64,000 nucleotides of DNA from Cydia pomonella (taxonomy: Eukaryota; Arthropoda; Insecta; Lepidoptera; Tortricidae): assembly GCF_033807575.1 (NCBI RefSeq), contig NC_084711.1, positions 15,252,001 through 15,316,000 of the forward strand, read 5' to 3'. Shown here in pieces: positions 20,920-32,206 of the stretch. Numbering within the stretch: the stretch's first letter is position 1; every line of letters starts with the position of its first letter. Position numbers and translations under genes: made by a program. The notes beneath the pieces are model-generated. The model was given only the letters and a program-made list of their open reading frames with translations. It did not search any database and was not told the origin of the DNA.

Positions 20920-21570
20920 TTTTTTAATTTTTTATAGCATAGTTAGTATTGCATAGCTAACTTGCGCCTAGAAAATTAAGTCACTTGAAAATATCAAGCA
21001 ATTATTAAAAAGGAAATTTCTTATATTATCGTATATTTCGGTAATAAAAAAGCATCTAAACCAGAAATTACCGAGTAGGATGTAAGTTACGTCAAATCAT
21101 TTAAATTATAGATATAAAGAGAAATGTGTAAATGCATTATAATTTTATACATTTAAAGTAGGTAAGTACGCAGTTTAGTTAGACCTCATAAGAGTAAGTA
21201 CTAAAATCTTTGCAATTTTGCAAGCCTGTCGTGGCTGTTGAAGTTCGTAGCACAAAGTGTTCATAATCGATTAATTTCCCTATCTTACATAAGTAGGCAA
21301 TCAACTGAGTACTTAGTAGTACTTTGAATGCTATTATTCTTGAGATATTAAAACGGACGTTAACGTGGGTATAACCGTATTTATTTAAATATTTTAAAAT
21401 ATGTCTCGCCAAAATTTAATTTAGATTATAATAATGTTATAAAAGAGTAATTTACATTGTTTAACCATCAATCTACATGCTACTACTTGAATTGATAATT
21501 TTGTAAAGAATCGTTTAAATTTAAGATAAGATTTAAAATGTTAGCCAGAGGACAATTCAAACTTCCTACA
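20920..21570. other. No gene recognised
   Basis: AT-rich unique sequence. The 77-codon minus-strand frame at 21179-21412 resembles nothing I know. Confidence 0.3.
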
Positions 21571-21576
21571 TTTTAC

Positions 21577-21713
21577 ATCAAAATAATATCTAAATTTAAT
21601 GATATCATTTTGTTCTGATTCGCCCGTGCATCTCGCTCTCGGACAAGTCCGAGCGAAAAGAAACCGCAAATGATAACTTACTTGACTTCATTTAGATATC
21701 GTTTTGATGTCAA
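21577..21713. mobile_element. MITE, ACATCAAAA termini
   Basis: ACATCAAAATAATATCTAAAT at the left is mirrored by ATTTAGATATCGTTTTGATGT at the right. The centre is a second stem, TCGCTCTCGGAC against GTCCGAGCGA. The whole element folds as a two-part hairpin and is non-coding. Confidence 0.65.
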
Positions 21714-22164
21714 GTGTACATTCGATTTGGCTTCCTATAGTCATTTTGCGATTTTGTCTACGTAATTACGCATTCGTACTCTATCCATTCATTATTGTGA
21801 CAAATGGCCTAGCTGGAATGATTGTTGTTTGTTATCAACAGACCATTACCAACAAGTTACTTATTGTATTGCATCTTCAACCTGACTCTCCTTTCCCGTA
21901 AGATTTAATTATAATACCAACATAAACAATAATGTATCTATGTGATTTTTTATTATCCCAACACAGTAAGATAACGAAAGCCAGCAACAATTATGTAACC
22001 TGTCTCAATACATTCGGACATTCCTATATGGCTGCCAGATCAACATAGGATTGCATTGCATCTTACAATTCAAGAATTCTCAGCTTACAAAGAAAGAAAG
22101 TAGTGTGTAGGTATCGTTAGATCGTCAGTTGTATCTCCATACCCGCTAGTGTATATCGATTGGA

Positions 22165-22345
22165 TTGAAGATGGACTACTCTATATCTGGGGGTAGGGCC
22201 GTGCCCCCGCCAAGACGAGACAAAGGGCAAATGGCAGTGTCTATCTTTTCTCAGCACGTTTCGTCGTATTTTCGAACCCTCGTAGTAAATCTATTCTGGC
22301 TCCACTCACGTGTAGGGCCCCCTACCGATAGTACAAGTAACAGTG
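22165..22345 (+). mobile_element. Repeat fragment sharing a head with 32207-32960
   Basis: GTGCCCCCGCCAAGACGAG...CTTTTCTCAGCACGTTTCG aligns with TTGCCCCCGACAAGACGAG...CTTTTCTCGAAACGCTTCG at about 32244. Only about 100 bp are shared. The 74-codon frame here is not a gene. Confidence 0.5.
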
Positions 22346-22399
22346 TCATTATACTATTGAGTTATCTGCGACCTTTGAACCAGGATTAACTGCGTAACA

Positions 22400-23175
22400 A
22401 GTATGTAAGTAGAGTACACGTTCTATTATTATATAAGCCGTGATGTGCTTGTCACTGCATTAGGTAAAATAAAAATTAAATAAATTTTATAGGACAATTT
22501 TATACAGATCGACCCAGTCCCGCGGTAAGCTCAATAAGGCTTGTGTTGTGGGTACTATACTACGATATATATATAATAGTTAAGTACCACGTATTGGGCC
22601 CAGTAGCATCACATTGATTAGTATTTAGTGCGAGTTCACTCGTACATTTGCTATTAAACACAGAATGGGAGTTGTACCACAAATCTATTTAAACCAAAAT
22701 TTTAATTGCTTATCATAAAAAAAGGAAAACACGTACATAGGAAGTACAGTGCTCTAGAGCAGAAACGTATATTTTTCTGCATACTTTTTGGCACAGGCTT
22801 TTTGTAGATTTGACTTATTACCAAACTGTCAGGGGGAAAATTCTGAAAGGGGAAAACTGCAAAGGGTATTCTTTAAGAATCAAATGTAAAAAGACAGGCC
22901 GAACGGAACATGTATAAGAAACTTGTACTTTGTTATAACATATAAACGTTTTTGTTTCTCGTTCCCGCAGTCTTTCTTGTTATCACATGATAGGGTCACA
23001 TCATTACGTTACTGTCACATGATAGGGTCGACGTCAAGTAAATAAAGGACCCCTAAGGTTTGACTTGATATAAAGACAGAACAGTACGTGCTATTTCCCA
23101 TACGTCTTATACATCTATATAATTGTCATACCATGCCATCTCTTGAGATATAAAAGCTCCTGCCAAAAAGTTATA
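22400..23175. other. No gene recognised; small direct repeat at 22985-23030
   Basis: TCACATGATAGGGTC occurs twice about 30 bp apart (around 22984 and 23015). Otherwise AT-rich unique DNA. Confidence 0.35.
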
Positions 23176-23179
23176 CCTA

Positions 23180-23427
23180 TACTTTACCAACTGGGGAAGG
23201 TGGAAGCACCTTACTGAAAACCGCAGCCAAATAACACTAGACCCTCTCATAGTGTTGTGTTCCTGCCGGTGAGTAAGGTTGCCAGAGCTCAACGAGGGAG
23301 CGGAGTATTAGGGTCGGCAACGCGCGTGTAACTCCTCTGGAGTTGCCGGCGTCTATAGGCTACGGAGACTGCTTATCATCAGGCGAGCCGTATGCTTGTT
23401 TATCGCCGACGTAGTATTTAAAAAAAA
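23180..23427 (+). mobile_element. Retroposon 3' end with poly-A, copy 1
   Basis: Contains TTGCCAGAGCTCAACGAGG, AACTCCTCTGGAGTTGCCGG, CGTCTATAGGCTACGGAGAC and CTTATCATCAGGCGAGCCGT, then GCTTGTTTATCGCCGACGTA and an A run. The same blocks occur on the opposite strand at 26028-26335. The poly-A end shows it is retroposed; I cannot say whether it is a LINE 3' UTR or a SINE. The 61-codon minus-strand frame at 23107-23292 falls inside it. Confidence 0.7.
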
Positions 23428-23429
23428 CT

Positions 23430-26020
23430 TGACCAAATTGTCAGGTGACAGCGAAAACTCACTAATTACCACAAGTTCATAATAATCATAATATATCCAT
23501 AGTGAACCGTATTAGTACCAAAATTATTGACATTTATTTCATTCTTTGTTAGTAATTCTAACCACTCACATGATTCCGATTTTAACGAAAGGTGCCCTGA
23601 ATTGCTCTGCCATTTCGCAGATACGACGGCACAGTGTCGTGATATCTTAAAAAATCGATAACTTTGCTTCTGCTTAAGCATTTGGAATGATTCTTTCGGT
23701 TTTATAATGGTAAAGAAACAAAGAAATTTATTTTCTTACTTTAGCTATTTGCTGTTATAATAAAAATAATTATTAAAAATTCACGAAGTTTACCCAAAGG
23801 AATAATTTCCGAGTTATAGTAGAAAACTATTTTTAATAAAAAATCTAAATCGATAACATATCTTTTTTTTAAATTCAATTTAAAGAAGGCTTAATAAGCT
23901 TTAAATTGATACTAAACACCTTGATAGCTCACCTATAAAATTGCAGAGTAAAACTGATTCAAATTCTGATAAGGAACTTTCGAATTGCTCCACCTGGCGT
24001 GTAACTATGTGCTATATTCGTGATTTTTTTGTGGCTAATTTAGACACTGAAGTACAAAAATATAGTAAATAACCGTTTAAGACACTAATTACCTTGAAAT
24101 AAAATACATAATTTATGTAATTATGACAATGATAGTGGCTTTATAACTTAAAATAACAAAAGAGTATTTACATACCTACTAAACTTTGGTGTTTTTAAAA
24201 CGGCCGATCACCAACAACCGAACTAACTTATAACTACAATAACACGTATAATATATGCACCATAACATACACTTCACAACAAATTAAGCACAATAAGCAA
24301 ATAGTAACTATTAACACATGAAATTATACTGATTACAAACGTAAATAAACAACACGGCAGCCGGCAAACTGACCTGCGCCATGTCAAAAACCAAGATGGC
24401 TACCTATTTAGGGCGGAGCACAACAGTCGCGCGGTGCAGATGTTCAACAGAAATAGGAACTTTTAACACATTCACTGCCAGACGAAAAACGGCAAGCTAC
24501 CCCAGGATCCGGGCAATATATATAAGAAATATTAGTAAATAGAAATTATAAGTAAGTAGTAACAAACACCCCAAAACGCGTATGCAACGTCTAGTGTACC
24601 ACATGCCTTACGATGTGCAAAAATGCTTTAAGCAACCACAGTTGCTGTGTTTGTACTTACAATTTTCCGTCACATGGTTTGTTCGCTAATCCTGGATAAT
24701 ACACAGTGATTTAATGCATTTTATTGTTTATTAATGTAATTTAATAATCGAACTATTTAATGACTATAGGTTGCTCAAGATATTTTTGGTAATCATAGAA
24801 ATCTAGGGCATTAAAATAGGAAACACGCCAAAAATCTACAGAGTTATTGGTTTGAAGTGAGATTTTATGGTCATCAATATTCAGTAGGTCTAAAATATAG
24901 TTTTAATCTAATAGACCAATAAACGCGGAGTAATTTAATATATAATACTAACAGAAATATGTAAATTTGAATACTTACGGCATTTTAAAACACGCAGCAA
25001 CTTTTAACACTCGCACTTTCCCGAACAACTTGCAAAGTAACATAGATAAAAAATACTGTGGTTATGTCTATGTGGTTGAAACATTTTTTAAATATTGTCA
25101 CGTTGGTATTCTGTATTTTAATAAATGTTTACACCATATCTGTGCAGCCCTTCACAGATAAGAAATAAAAAACCGCATACACTCCGTTCGCAACTCGAGT
25201 TGCAACGATCATTTTAGAGGTGCGAAATGTTGAAACCTTAGTTGCTGGAATCATGTGAGTGGCTAATTAGTGAGTTCTGGTTGTCACCTGACGAAATTGT
25301 CATCGAGAAGTGCATTAAATACTATATAATTTTCCTTATCTCTTACCAAAATTTACATACAATCGATCGTTGTAAGTAACCAAGGTTTAATTTTGACCTT
25401 AAACTTAGAACTTGAAAATTTGACGCGATAATTTCAGAGCGCTAATATTTGACACAAAAAAACCAACAACAGTAAGATGGCTGTTCTATTCACTTACCTT
25501 GCCGTGGCCTTACCTACAAAACTAAAGTAACGTAATGATTTATAGAGATACTTTCGATGTTGGGCAACAGAGCGCGCAACCCTGTGCAAGGGCAAACACC
25601 AACGAATAAATATGTTTATTTATATATTAGCCTCCGCCCACAACTTTATCGGTGTAAATGTCGAAAAACTTAAACCCCATTTTCATCCTTTTTCAAAATT
25701 CCAAATTAACTTTAATTTAAAAAAACTAAAATAAAATATTGATTTAAGTAACCCTTTATTTACGGGTGTCGACCGAGTGGTGACTCCCCAAATCCCCACT
25801 TCGCAAACTCATTGCTTAATACGGTTGCCGACCAATCGACGCACGACGGTTATAGGTAATTATTAATTAGTAAAATTCGGTACACGGCGGATAGAATTTG
25901 ATATATTGATATATAAAATTGAAGTAATAGGTATGAACTTCTTCCTGCCGCATACAGAATGTGTTAGGTTAAAATAACCAATTAGCACAGTTTTCCATTT
26001 ACAATATGCATAAATGCGTC
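23430..26020. other. Long stretch with no gene recognised
   Basis: AT-rich unique DNA. Points seen: ACCAAGATGGCTAC near 24392 and TAAGATGGCTGTT near 25474 (YY1/Pho-like cores), and a minus-strand splice-donor-like CAAGGTAAGTGA at about 25492-25503. None is joined to an open frame, so I do not call an exon. The 71-, 64- and 65-codon frames here have no recognisable domains. Confidence 0.3.
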
Positions 26021-26027
26021 CAATTTT

Positions 26028-26335
26028 TTTTTTTATACTACGTCGGTGGCAAACAAGCATACGGCCTGCTTGATGGTAAGCAGTCTCCGTAGCCTATGTA
26101 CACCTGCAACTCCAGAGGAGTTATATGCGCATTGCCGACCCTAACCCCACCCCCCTCGTTGAGCTCTGGCAACCTTACTCACCGGCAGGAACACAACACT
26201 ATGAATAGGGTCAAGTGTTATTTGGCTGCGGTTTTCTGTAAGGTGGAGGTACTTCCCCAGTTGGGCTCTGCTCTAGATCTGGAATGACATCTGCTGTGCT
26301 GTGCCCTACCACTAAAAGGCGAGATGACAGTCACA
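26028..26335 (-). mobile_element. Retroposon 3' end with poly-A, copy 2
   Basis: On the minus strand the blocks match copy 1 at 23180 (GCTTGTTTGCCACCGACGTA, then an A run at the low-coordinate end; the T run at 26027-26037 is that tail). The two copies diverge near CCCCACCCCCCTCG at 26146. It is directly followed by the plus-strand LINE fragment at 26355. Confidence 0.7.
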
Positions 26336-26354
26336 TTGCCCATACCTTTCTTAA

Positions 26355-26812
26355 TCTCTCTTAATATAATAATAGCTTTAGGATGCTGTTGGGGCTGCCG
26401 CGCCATTGCAGTGCATCGGGGATGTTTTGCGAGAGACGTACGGACGGCTTCCATGCCATAATGCGCAAGCGCGTTGCGTCCTTGGTGAGGCGCCTGCGCG
26501 GCAGCCCGAATAGCCTCCTTCAGACGGTGGCAGAGCGCGTAGACGGCCCTTTCCAGCTTCATTGGGATAAGCTGCACAGGGCGTCTAACTGATTTATTAG
26601 TTTTTATCAATTTTATGTTGTTCGTTTTAATTTTTAATTTTATGTGTGCAAGTAATTAAGTAAGTATTGCAATTTTAATGTATTTTTGTTTTTATTAATT
26701 TATATTTTGTCTAGCAAATTTTATCAAAATTGCTATAATATTAATGATTGTGTAATTATGGATCGCATGTATCTGAAATAAAAGAATTTATTATTATTAT
26801 TATTATAAATAT
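26355..26812 (+). pseudogene. LINE reverse-transcriptase C-terminus (Zenon-like) with TTA tail
   Basis: The plus frame to the stop at 26590 contains MLLGLPRHCSASGMF and DGFHAIMRKRVASLVRR, a C-terminal signature of a CR1-group LINE (Zenon-like; clade from memory). After the stop comes an AT-rich 3' untranslated region and a (TTA)n tail at about 26788-26812. Strongly 5'-truncated: about 75 codons of a normally large ORF2. The 130-codon minus-strand frame at 26218-26610 is its shadow. Confidence 0.75.
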
Positions 26813-26814
26813 AC

Positions 26815-27430
26815 TTTATTATAGATTTTCTTACAGCCTTCACCGTGAGCAAACAAATATTCTATATAGAGGTCAAGATTATGTTCTTTCGAAATAACTC
26901 TAACAATAAGATTGTCACTTTTTCCTTTATTTTTTGCAGCAGAAAATTAGTTGTCAGTGAATAAGAAAATTGACACTATTTAATGACGCCAGTCAAAATA
27001 GTTCCGCATCTATAAATAACCCTATAATGATGTAAGTAATAATGTGCCTGTACTGTCTACTCGTATAGGCATAGTTACAGATATCGCAAGCTCAGTGATA
27101 CGTAAAGACAACGACTGCCATCATCCTGATATTTATAAACCCTGCAAACCAAACAAAAATATACCAAACAATGTTAAAGTTACATAAACTCACGCAACGA
27201 ACACAAATAACAAGTTTGTCCCATTTATAGTAATTACAAGTTATTTTCGTTCACAAGGTAATTATGACATTTAAAATGATTAGCGTATTCTTTTTAGTGT
27301 GCATACGGGTATTATGGTGTCTTTCTTATTAGGATAATGGACGCCGCCGCCGTGACGGTAATTTGTTGATGGCCGGATGTCACCCTGGCCCTTCAAATTA
27401 CTACACTTGAAAATATAATCCCATTGTAGA
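26815..27430. other. No gene recognised
   Basis: AT-rich unique sequence with no frame over 60 codons and no repeat I can identify. Confidence 0.3.
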
Positions 27431-27439
27431 CAAAAAAGA

Positions 27440-27665
27440 TGGGTCTTACCGGGCACTACTTAAAGGTTATGGCGCCATCGCTCGAAACGATGCTACTATA
27501 CCTTTGGCCTTTGATTTATTAGATGGCGCCACATTTTGATATTTAATAAATTGAACACATATCAGTGAAAGAATTAAGCATCAACGTCAAATGGCGTTCT
27601 AAAAGTTTTAATTATGTGTCGAAAGATGGCAGTAAATTTACGTCGCTACAAAGTTTTCTTTGACA
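27440..27665. mobile_element. Unclassified GGCGCCA-containing repeat
   Basis: GGTTATGGCGCCATCG and TAGATGGCGCCACATTTTG flank a short spacer. They are followed by TTATGTGTCGAAAGATGGC and GTCGCTACAAAGTTTTC, blocks I associate with a lepidopteran interspersed repeat. There is no second copy in the window, so the limits are uncertain. Confidence 0.35.
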
Positions 27666-28303
27666 ATACACCTGTATTTCAAATTCTATTTGTTATTACT
27701 ACTGCTACATTTATCGAAAATATATGAAACATTACATTACAATCTTTTTACCTCTGTTTTAACTTTTAACTTACCTCGGTCTCCCCTACTTTGTAGTTCG
27801 TAGTTTTTCTAACCCGACATAAAAATAAAGAATAGAGCAGCGGCATCCTTTCTCACTACACCTGTGGTTGAACTGTAATTAAAATGTAATTTGGGTTAGC
27901 CCACCGATAGTGGAAGAGTCATGTCAAAAACGTCCCGTCACTTGACTTCGGCCTTTGCCCTACAGCTTAATCGTTCCCATCATTACTTTATAATGAGTGC
28001 GAGCGAACTAAAATCTGTCTTAATGAGACTAATCATTATTATGATAACATTCCTAGAAATTATGTAAATTTATTAGAAAATGTTAAAACAGGTTTCACAA
28101 CTTCCTATTTTTCATTTACCTCAATAGCATATTCAATTATATTTGGGTTACTGATACCTAATGTATTTTCACTACCTACAGTTAGTTTCATATAAAAAAT
28201 TTCCCTTTCGTTATGATTGCGTCTAGAATACTTATACCACTATTAATATGCCATTACTCCTCCGTAGTACTTTATAACCTCTTTCTACGTGTTTAATTGT
28301 CTT

Positions 28304-28427
28304 AAGGGACCCACTGATTACCAGTTCGCCGGATGATATCAGCCTGTCAGTTATTCGCGATTGTCAGCTTTTGCAAATAACTGACAGGCCGATATCGTCC
28401 GGCGAACTGGAAATCAGTGGGCCCCTT
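28304..28427. mobile_element. Palindromic MITE, AAGGGACCCACTGATT termini
   Basis: AAGGGACCCACTGATTACCA is mirrored by AAATCAGTGGGCCCCTT. Inward, CAGTTCGCCGGATGATATC pairs with GATATCGTCCGGCGAACTG, and CTGTCAGTTATT with AATAACTGACAG. Nearly the whole 124 bp folds as one hairpin. I could not see a target duplication. Confidence 0.8.
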
Positions 28428-28658
28428 TTATTGCTTGGTTTTAAATATTTGTAGGTATTTAACAAACCTTAAGGAACAGTGTCAAGCGCTAAGGATACTA
28501 CAAACCTAACTTCCATGTCAAATAGGGTTTAACATGAAAAAACTTTCCTCACTATATCTGTATAGAATTAGGTACATAGCATTAAAACTATTCACAATAT
28601 TTCTTACTTTATATGTTATTGGAGATCTACTATTAGTCGGCTTTAGATTAGTGTCCAC

Positions 28659-28796
28659 CAGTGTTGGCCGAACGTCAATTAGAATTGACCATTAACCATT
28701 ACAAATTGTACCGTAAACCGTCCGTTACAGTTTACGGTTCAATTTGTAATCAATCAATTTGTATGGTCAATTCTAATTGACGTTCGGTCAACACTG
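28659..28796. mobile_element. hAT-type MITE, CAGTGTTGGCCGAACGT, copy 1
   Basis: Termini CAGTGTTGGCCGAACGT and ACGTTCGG(T)CAACACTG are inverted copies. The element is flanked by an exact 8-bp direct repeat, GTGTCCAC, at 28651-28658 and 28797-28804. An 8-bp duplication together with a CAG...TTGGC-type end is typical of hAT elements. The interior carries further inverted blocks (ACAAATTG, ACGGTTC) and is non-coding. Confidence 0.88.
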
Positions 28797-28809
28797 GTGT
28801 CCACTATCC

Positions 28810-29760
28810 AACCATCAAATTGCTATTTCTTAAATCTGGTGACCGGTGGTTATGATATGAATGATCACTTTAGTAAGTATGGTTTGCCGGAGTTTAGACT
28901 CAAGCATAAATCTGGGGAATACCCATCGGACCACGACTTATACGGGACGGATCACCTGTAGTAAGATTTGAGAATCCCTAGCAATTCTATACCAGTATAA
29001 GTGGTACAGCCGATGATACATAATTGCCACGATTCTTAGGATCAACTTAGATTAGAGACGAACTCCTAGATATAACAGGTTTTTTTTAATTGACCGTGTG
29101 ACCCACGCGTCCCTAGACATGGGGGACACGCAAATTGGAAATGTCCGCTCCCTAATCAAATCGAACCTGAGCGTAGTGAACAAACTCACGTTAGGCAACG
29201 AGTCAAATTGTTCTATAAATATATCGTTTATGACAGACCTACTACAACCACCTACCTACCTACTGTGGTATCGATATAGGTACTTTTTATTAGGTATAGC
29301 CATTATGTAATGCTTGCGTTTTGTCTACCTTCCATGAGCAGAAGAGTTATATATAGTTAAGTAAGGGTCGGATCTCGACAACGTGTCACAAACAAGCATC
29401 AAGTGTACTGTCATGTTCTGATAGCTGGTAGGTGAATAGCCTGAACAATGATGAAGATAGAACTTGATTCTCATCGTATGGTCGCTTATCTGTCCTAAAA
29501 CAATTGATTGTATTATCCTACAGCTGTTGAAGTAAAGTCATTCAATACAAAGTAATTCAACACGCAGCTTATAAGGCTTATGACTGCGCTAATGCCAAAA
29601 AGTAGGGTTATATCATCAAAAGATCTCTTACATTTCTCAAACTCCAAGTACTCGTTACTCGATAAAACCTTTCAATTGTAACCAAATATATCTTATGTTC
29701 ATCAGACTCGGATTCGGATCGATTACACGTTTCACGCGCGCTTGCCCAACGTTATTTCTT
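28810..29760. other. No gene recognised
   Basis: Unique AT-rich sequence. The 70-codon frame at 29098-29310 begins in a short GC-richer stretch but has no identifiable domain. Confidence 0.3.
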
Positions 29761-29770
29761 ACTTTCACGT

Positions 29771-30025
29771 TGATGATGATGATGTAATCCCGTTATCCCT
29801 CATTAGGGACATAAGGCTCGCAGAAGAATTTTCCATTTGGCGCGATCCTGGGCGGCTACTTCCAGCTCTTTCCAGCCGAGTCCAGTTGAGCCAGCCTCCT
29901 TCTTAACTGATCGCCTCCATGTGATACGAGGCCGCCCTGACCGTCTACTGCCAGGCGATTGCCGGCGGAGACACTGCTTGGACAAGTGGTTGTCCGGTGT
30001 AAGGACACACTCCGATCCATCGCCA
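29771..30025 (-). pseudogene. LINE reverse-transcriptase C-terminus with ATC tail
   Basis: The minus frame includes SKQCLRRQSPGSRRSGRPR, ITWRR, WKELEVAAQDRAKWK and ends LLRALCP followed by a stop at 29803. This matches the C-terminal end of an RTE/CR1-like LINE ORF2 (pattern GRP..TWRR...AQDR.KW....LCP). A one-base frame change near 29985 separates it from RWIG further upstream. The (ATC)n tail, read as GATGATGATG at 29771-29784, marks the 3' end. Confidence 0.75.
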
Positions 30026-30029
30026 TTAC

Positions 30030-30880
30030 GTTACAAGGACTTTAACGTTATAACAGGTGCTGAATTGTTCATACGTGAAATCATATTAAAATAAAAGCAA
30101 TCAATAACGTTTGCTTTGCAATAAACGGTGACATTGTTTTAATTTAAAGTTACTAAACTTGTTTTTACAATGTTTACTCGAAATTATTCTTAGATACCTA
30201 CGCCATTGGGTGTGCGCTACTTAAAAAGAAAAAAATACCTATCAAAATGACAGATATGAATAACAAATGACAAGTCACACATATTCATAAAAAAATTTAG
30301 TTTTCGACTGACAGTTGTTACCATTGTCTTGATAGATGACTGAAACATTAGGAACTATTCAATAGTAAAGACATACGTTCCTGGTTTTCTCGTATGTATT
30401 GTACGTAATTAATAAGTAATTATACTTTGAATCTACACAAAGACATCACGTAATAAGCTAACAAATAGGTATCTACCTACTAGGTATTTCAATAAAGAAA
30501 AAACACCTCATTACATTAAACGGCAAGTTTGTGCTTCCATAATTTAAGAAAATTCTCGTAAGATTAATCGTAGCATAACAATATTTTTTATGACCCAACC
30601 CAAGCCCCAAGAATCTGAGCTTTGGACTTGCCCCATCCCAAAATTAACCCACGCCATATGTGTATTTTTTTCTAGGAATGATTCTCTCTCATGGAATAAT
30701 TCCACGGAAAGATACGGAGTTGAATAGCTATTAGACTTATTTGATGTGACGTTACAAAGAGCGGTAGACCGAATAATTACACTAGAGTATTAAATCATTA
30801 TAATATGCCTAATATGCCTTAATTGTACTAAAATAAGTCAGAAAGATGAATCTACAATTAGAAAGAATATCTAAACTAAG
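30030..30880. other. No gene recognised
   Basis: AT-rich unique sequence; no frames over 60 codons. Confidence 0.3.
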
Positions 30881-30884
30881 TGCA

Positions 30885-31214
30885 GTGTATGGCTCCTCTA
30901 CACGATGGGCCAGGGTGTAGAGAGGGTAGTGGTGTTGGATTGCTTATGGCTCGGCGGGATGGTGATGGGATGGCCACGTTGTCGGTTTTTCGTCCGCATA
31001 TTAAAGGGTAGTGGGCCAGCGATGGTGTGTACGCATCTACACGAGGCCCATTCCATAGTGCGTACTCTCAGGGCTCCTCTACACGATGGCCCAGCGTAGG
31101 CAAGTCTAAGGGACGCAGCTATGCAGTGAAATGAGAAAGCAATATCACTTGCTCCCTCTAACGCATAAATGCGTCTCTAGGACTGGCCTACGCCGGGCCA
31201 TCGTGTAGAGGAGC
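30885..31214. mobile_element. Palindromic CTCCTCTACACGATGG element
   Basis: GGCTCCTCTACACGATGGCC at 31071 is mirrored by GGCCATCGTGTAGAGGAGCC at about 31196-31215. Between them AAGGGACGCAGCTATGC and GCATAAATGCGTCTCT pair less well. A further half copy of the same end (GGCTCCTCTACACGATGGGC) lies at 30892, with a diverged GC-rich stretch between. The right arm merges into the minisatellite that follows. Confidence 0.65.
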
Positions 31215-31437
31215 CATCAACCATCGCATGGCCATCTCGCTGGTCCAGCGCTGGGCCATCGTGTAGAAGAGACATCACCATCGCATGGCCATCTCGCTGG
31301 TCCAGCGCTGGGCCATCGTGTAGAAGAGATATCACCATCGCATGGCCATCTCGCTGGTCCAGCGCTGGGCCATCGTGTAGAAGAGACATCACCGTCGCAT
31401 GGCCATCTCGCTTGTCCAGCGCTCGGCCGTCCTGTAG
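31195..31437. repeat. 57-bp minisatellite, about four units
   Basis: GGGCCATCGTGTAG starts at 31195, 31253, 31310 and 31367, with a degenerate fifth start at 31424. The period is 58 then 57 bp. Each unit carries CGCATGGCCATCTCGCTGG and GTCCAGCGCTGGGCC. As 57 is a multiple of three, the minus strand reads as a 19-residue repeat (LLHDGPALDQRDGHAMV plus two). I regard this as a side effect, since the frame has no extension outside the array. Much more GC-rich than the window average. Confidence 0.88.
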
Positions 31438-31621
31438 AGGAAGAACGCAGGACGCTAGTGCAGTAAATTCTAAGATAGGTTTGTTTTTTAGAAAATCAGT
31501 TGAATCATAAATTATTCAGTTTTAAAATAACTCCTACTCCTAAATGCTAAGATTATCAAAATTTAATATCATATTGCGCTTCATACATTGTGTACATCTG
31601 ATATCAGGGCGTGACCGACAG

Positions 31622-31893
31622 TAGCCCTACCACGAGTTTGACACTGACATATTCGCTAGCATGTGCCTAACTGTATGTATGTATGTATAAACTCTTTATT
31701 ATACAAAATACAAAATATAAATATGGCACAGGATAAGCAGTACGAAGGCGAACTTAGCCCTTTAAGGAATTTCTTCCTCTTCTTCATTTTTCTATACATC
31801 TCGCTCGTACTGGCATTTTAGTACGAGCGAGTTGTATACAAAGTAAGTTACGCAGACGTTAGTGAATATGTCAGTGTCAAACTCGTAGTAAGG
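31622..31893. mobile_element. Palindromic MITE interrupted by a LINE tail
   Basis: ACCACGAGTTTGACACTGAC and CATATTCGCTA at the left are mirrored by TAGTGAATATG and GTCAGTGTCAAACTCGTAGT at the right. The centre is a stem, CTCGCTCGTACT against AGTACGAGCGAG (31800-31832). The left arm is broken after about 31672 by unrelated sequence ending near 31790, which is the LINE 3' end listed next. Right-arm bases matching the broken left arm (AAGTAAGTTACGCAGACG) are intact. Confidence 0.7.
31672..31790 (-). mobile_element. LINE 3' end nested in the MITE
   Basis: On the minus strand the sequence runs AAGGGCTAAGTTCGCCTTCG, then TATTATA...AATAAAGAGTTTATAC and a short (TACA)n tail at the low-coordinate side (TGTATGTATGTATA at 31672-31685). 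The GTTCGCCTT block and AATAAAG signal resemble the LINE tails at 45450 and 51257. Confidence 0.55.
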
Positions 31894-32206
31894 CTTCTAG
31901 TCATCTCTCTGAATATTGAATTGTGCATATTATATTTGCGCATAAATACCTCAATCAGAGATAAGCATATACATAAACTGCATTCTAAGAAACTGTGAAG
32001 GCTTGGGTGCAATTAACGAAATTAGGTTGAAGCTGATGCAACGGATACGCACCACCGCTTTTGGAGCACACTGGTCATGAATTGCTGAAAATAACTGAGT
32101 ATTCTACATTAATTAATGTAAGTTTCATATATAAGTCACAGCCAACTGGTTAATTAGTTAGCTGAAGAACAACCAGCCAAGTCATTAATTGCAATTTGCG
32201 TTAAAT

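Noticed and set aside
25440..25510. Minus-strand short exon with a good donor (CAAGGTAAGTGA) and a YY1-like core
   Set aside because: No open frame, acceptor or CpG-rich promoter accompanies it; such donors occur by chance in 64 kb.
26218..26610. 130-codon minus-strand frame
   Set aside because: The plus strand over the same bases carries a clear LINE ORF2 C-terminus, so the minus frame is its shadow.
28984..29310. Possible exon around the GC-richer sequence near 29100
   Set aside because: The 70-codon frame ends in AT-rich DNA, has no domain, and no donor or acceptor lies at a plausible place.
31177..31392. Minus-strand protein with a 19-residue repeat
   Set aside because: It is produced by a 57-bp minisatellite whose period happens to be divisible by three. 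There is no start context, no extension beyond the array and no known repeat-protein family.
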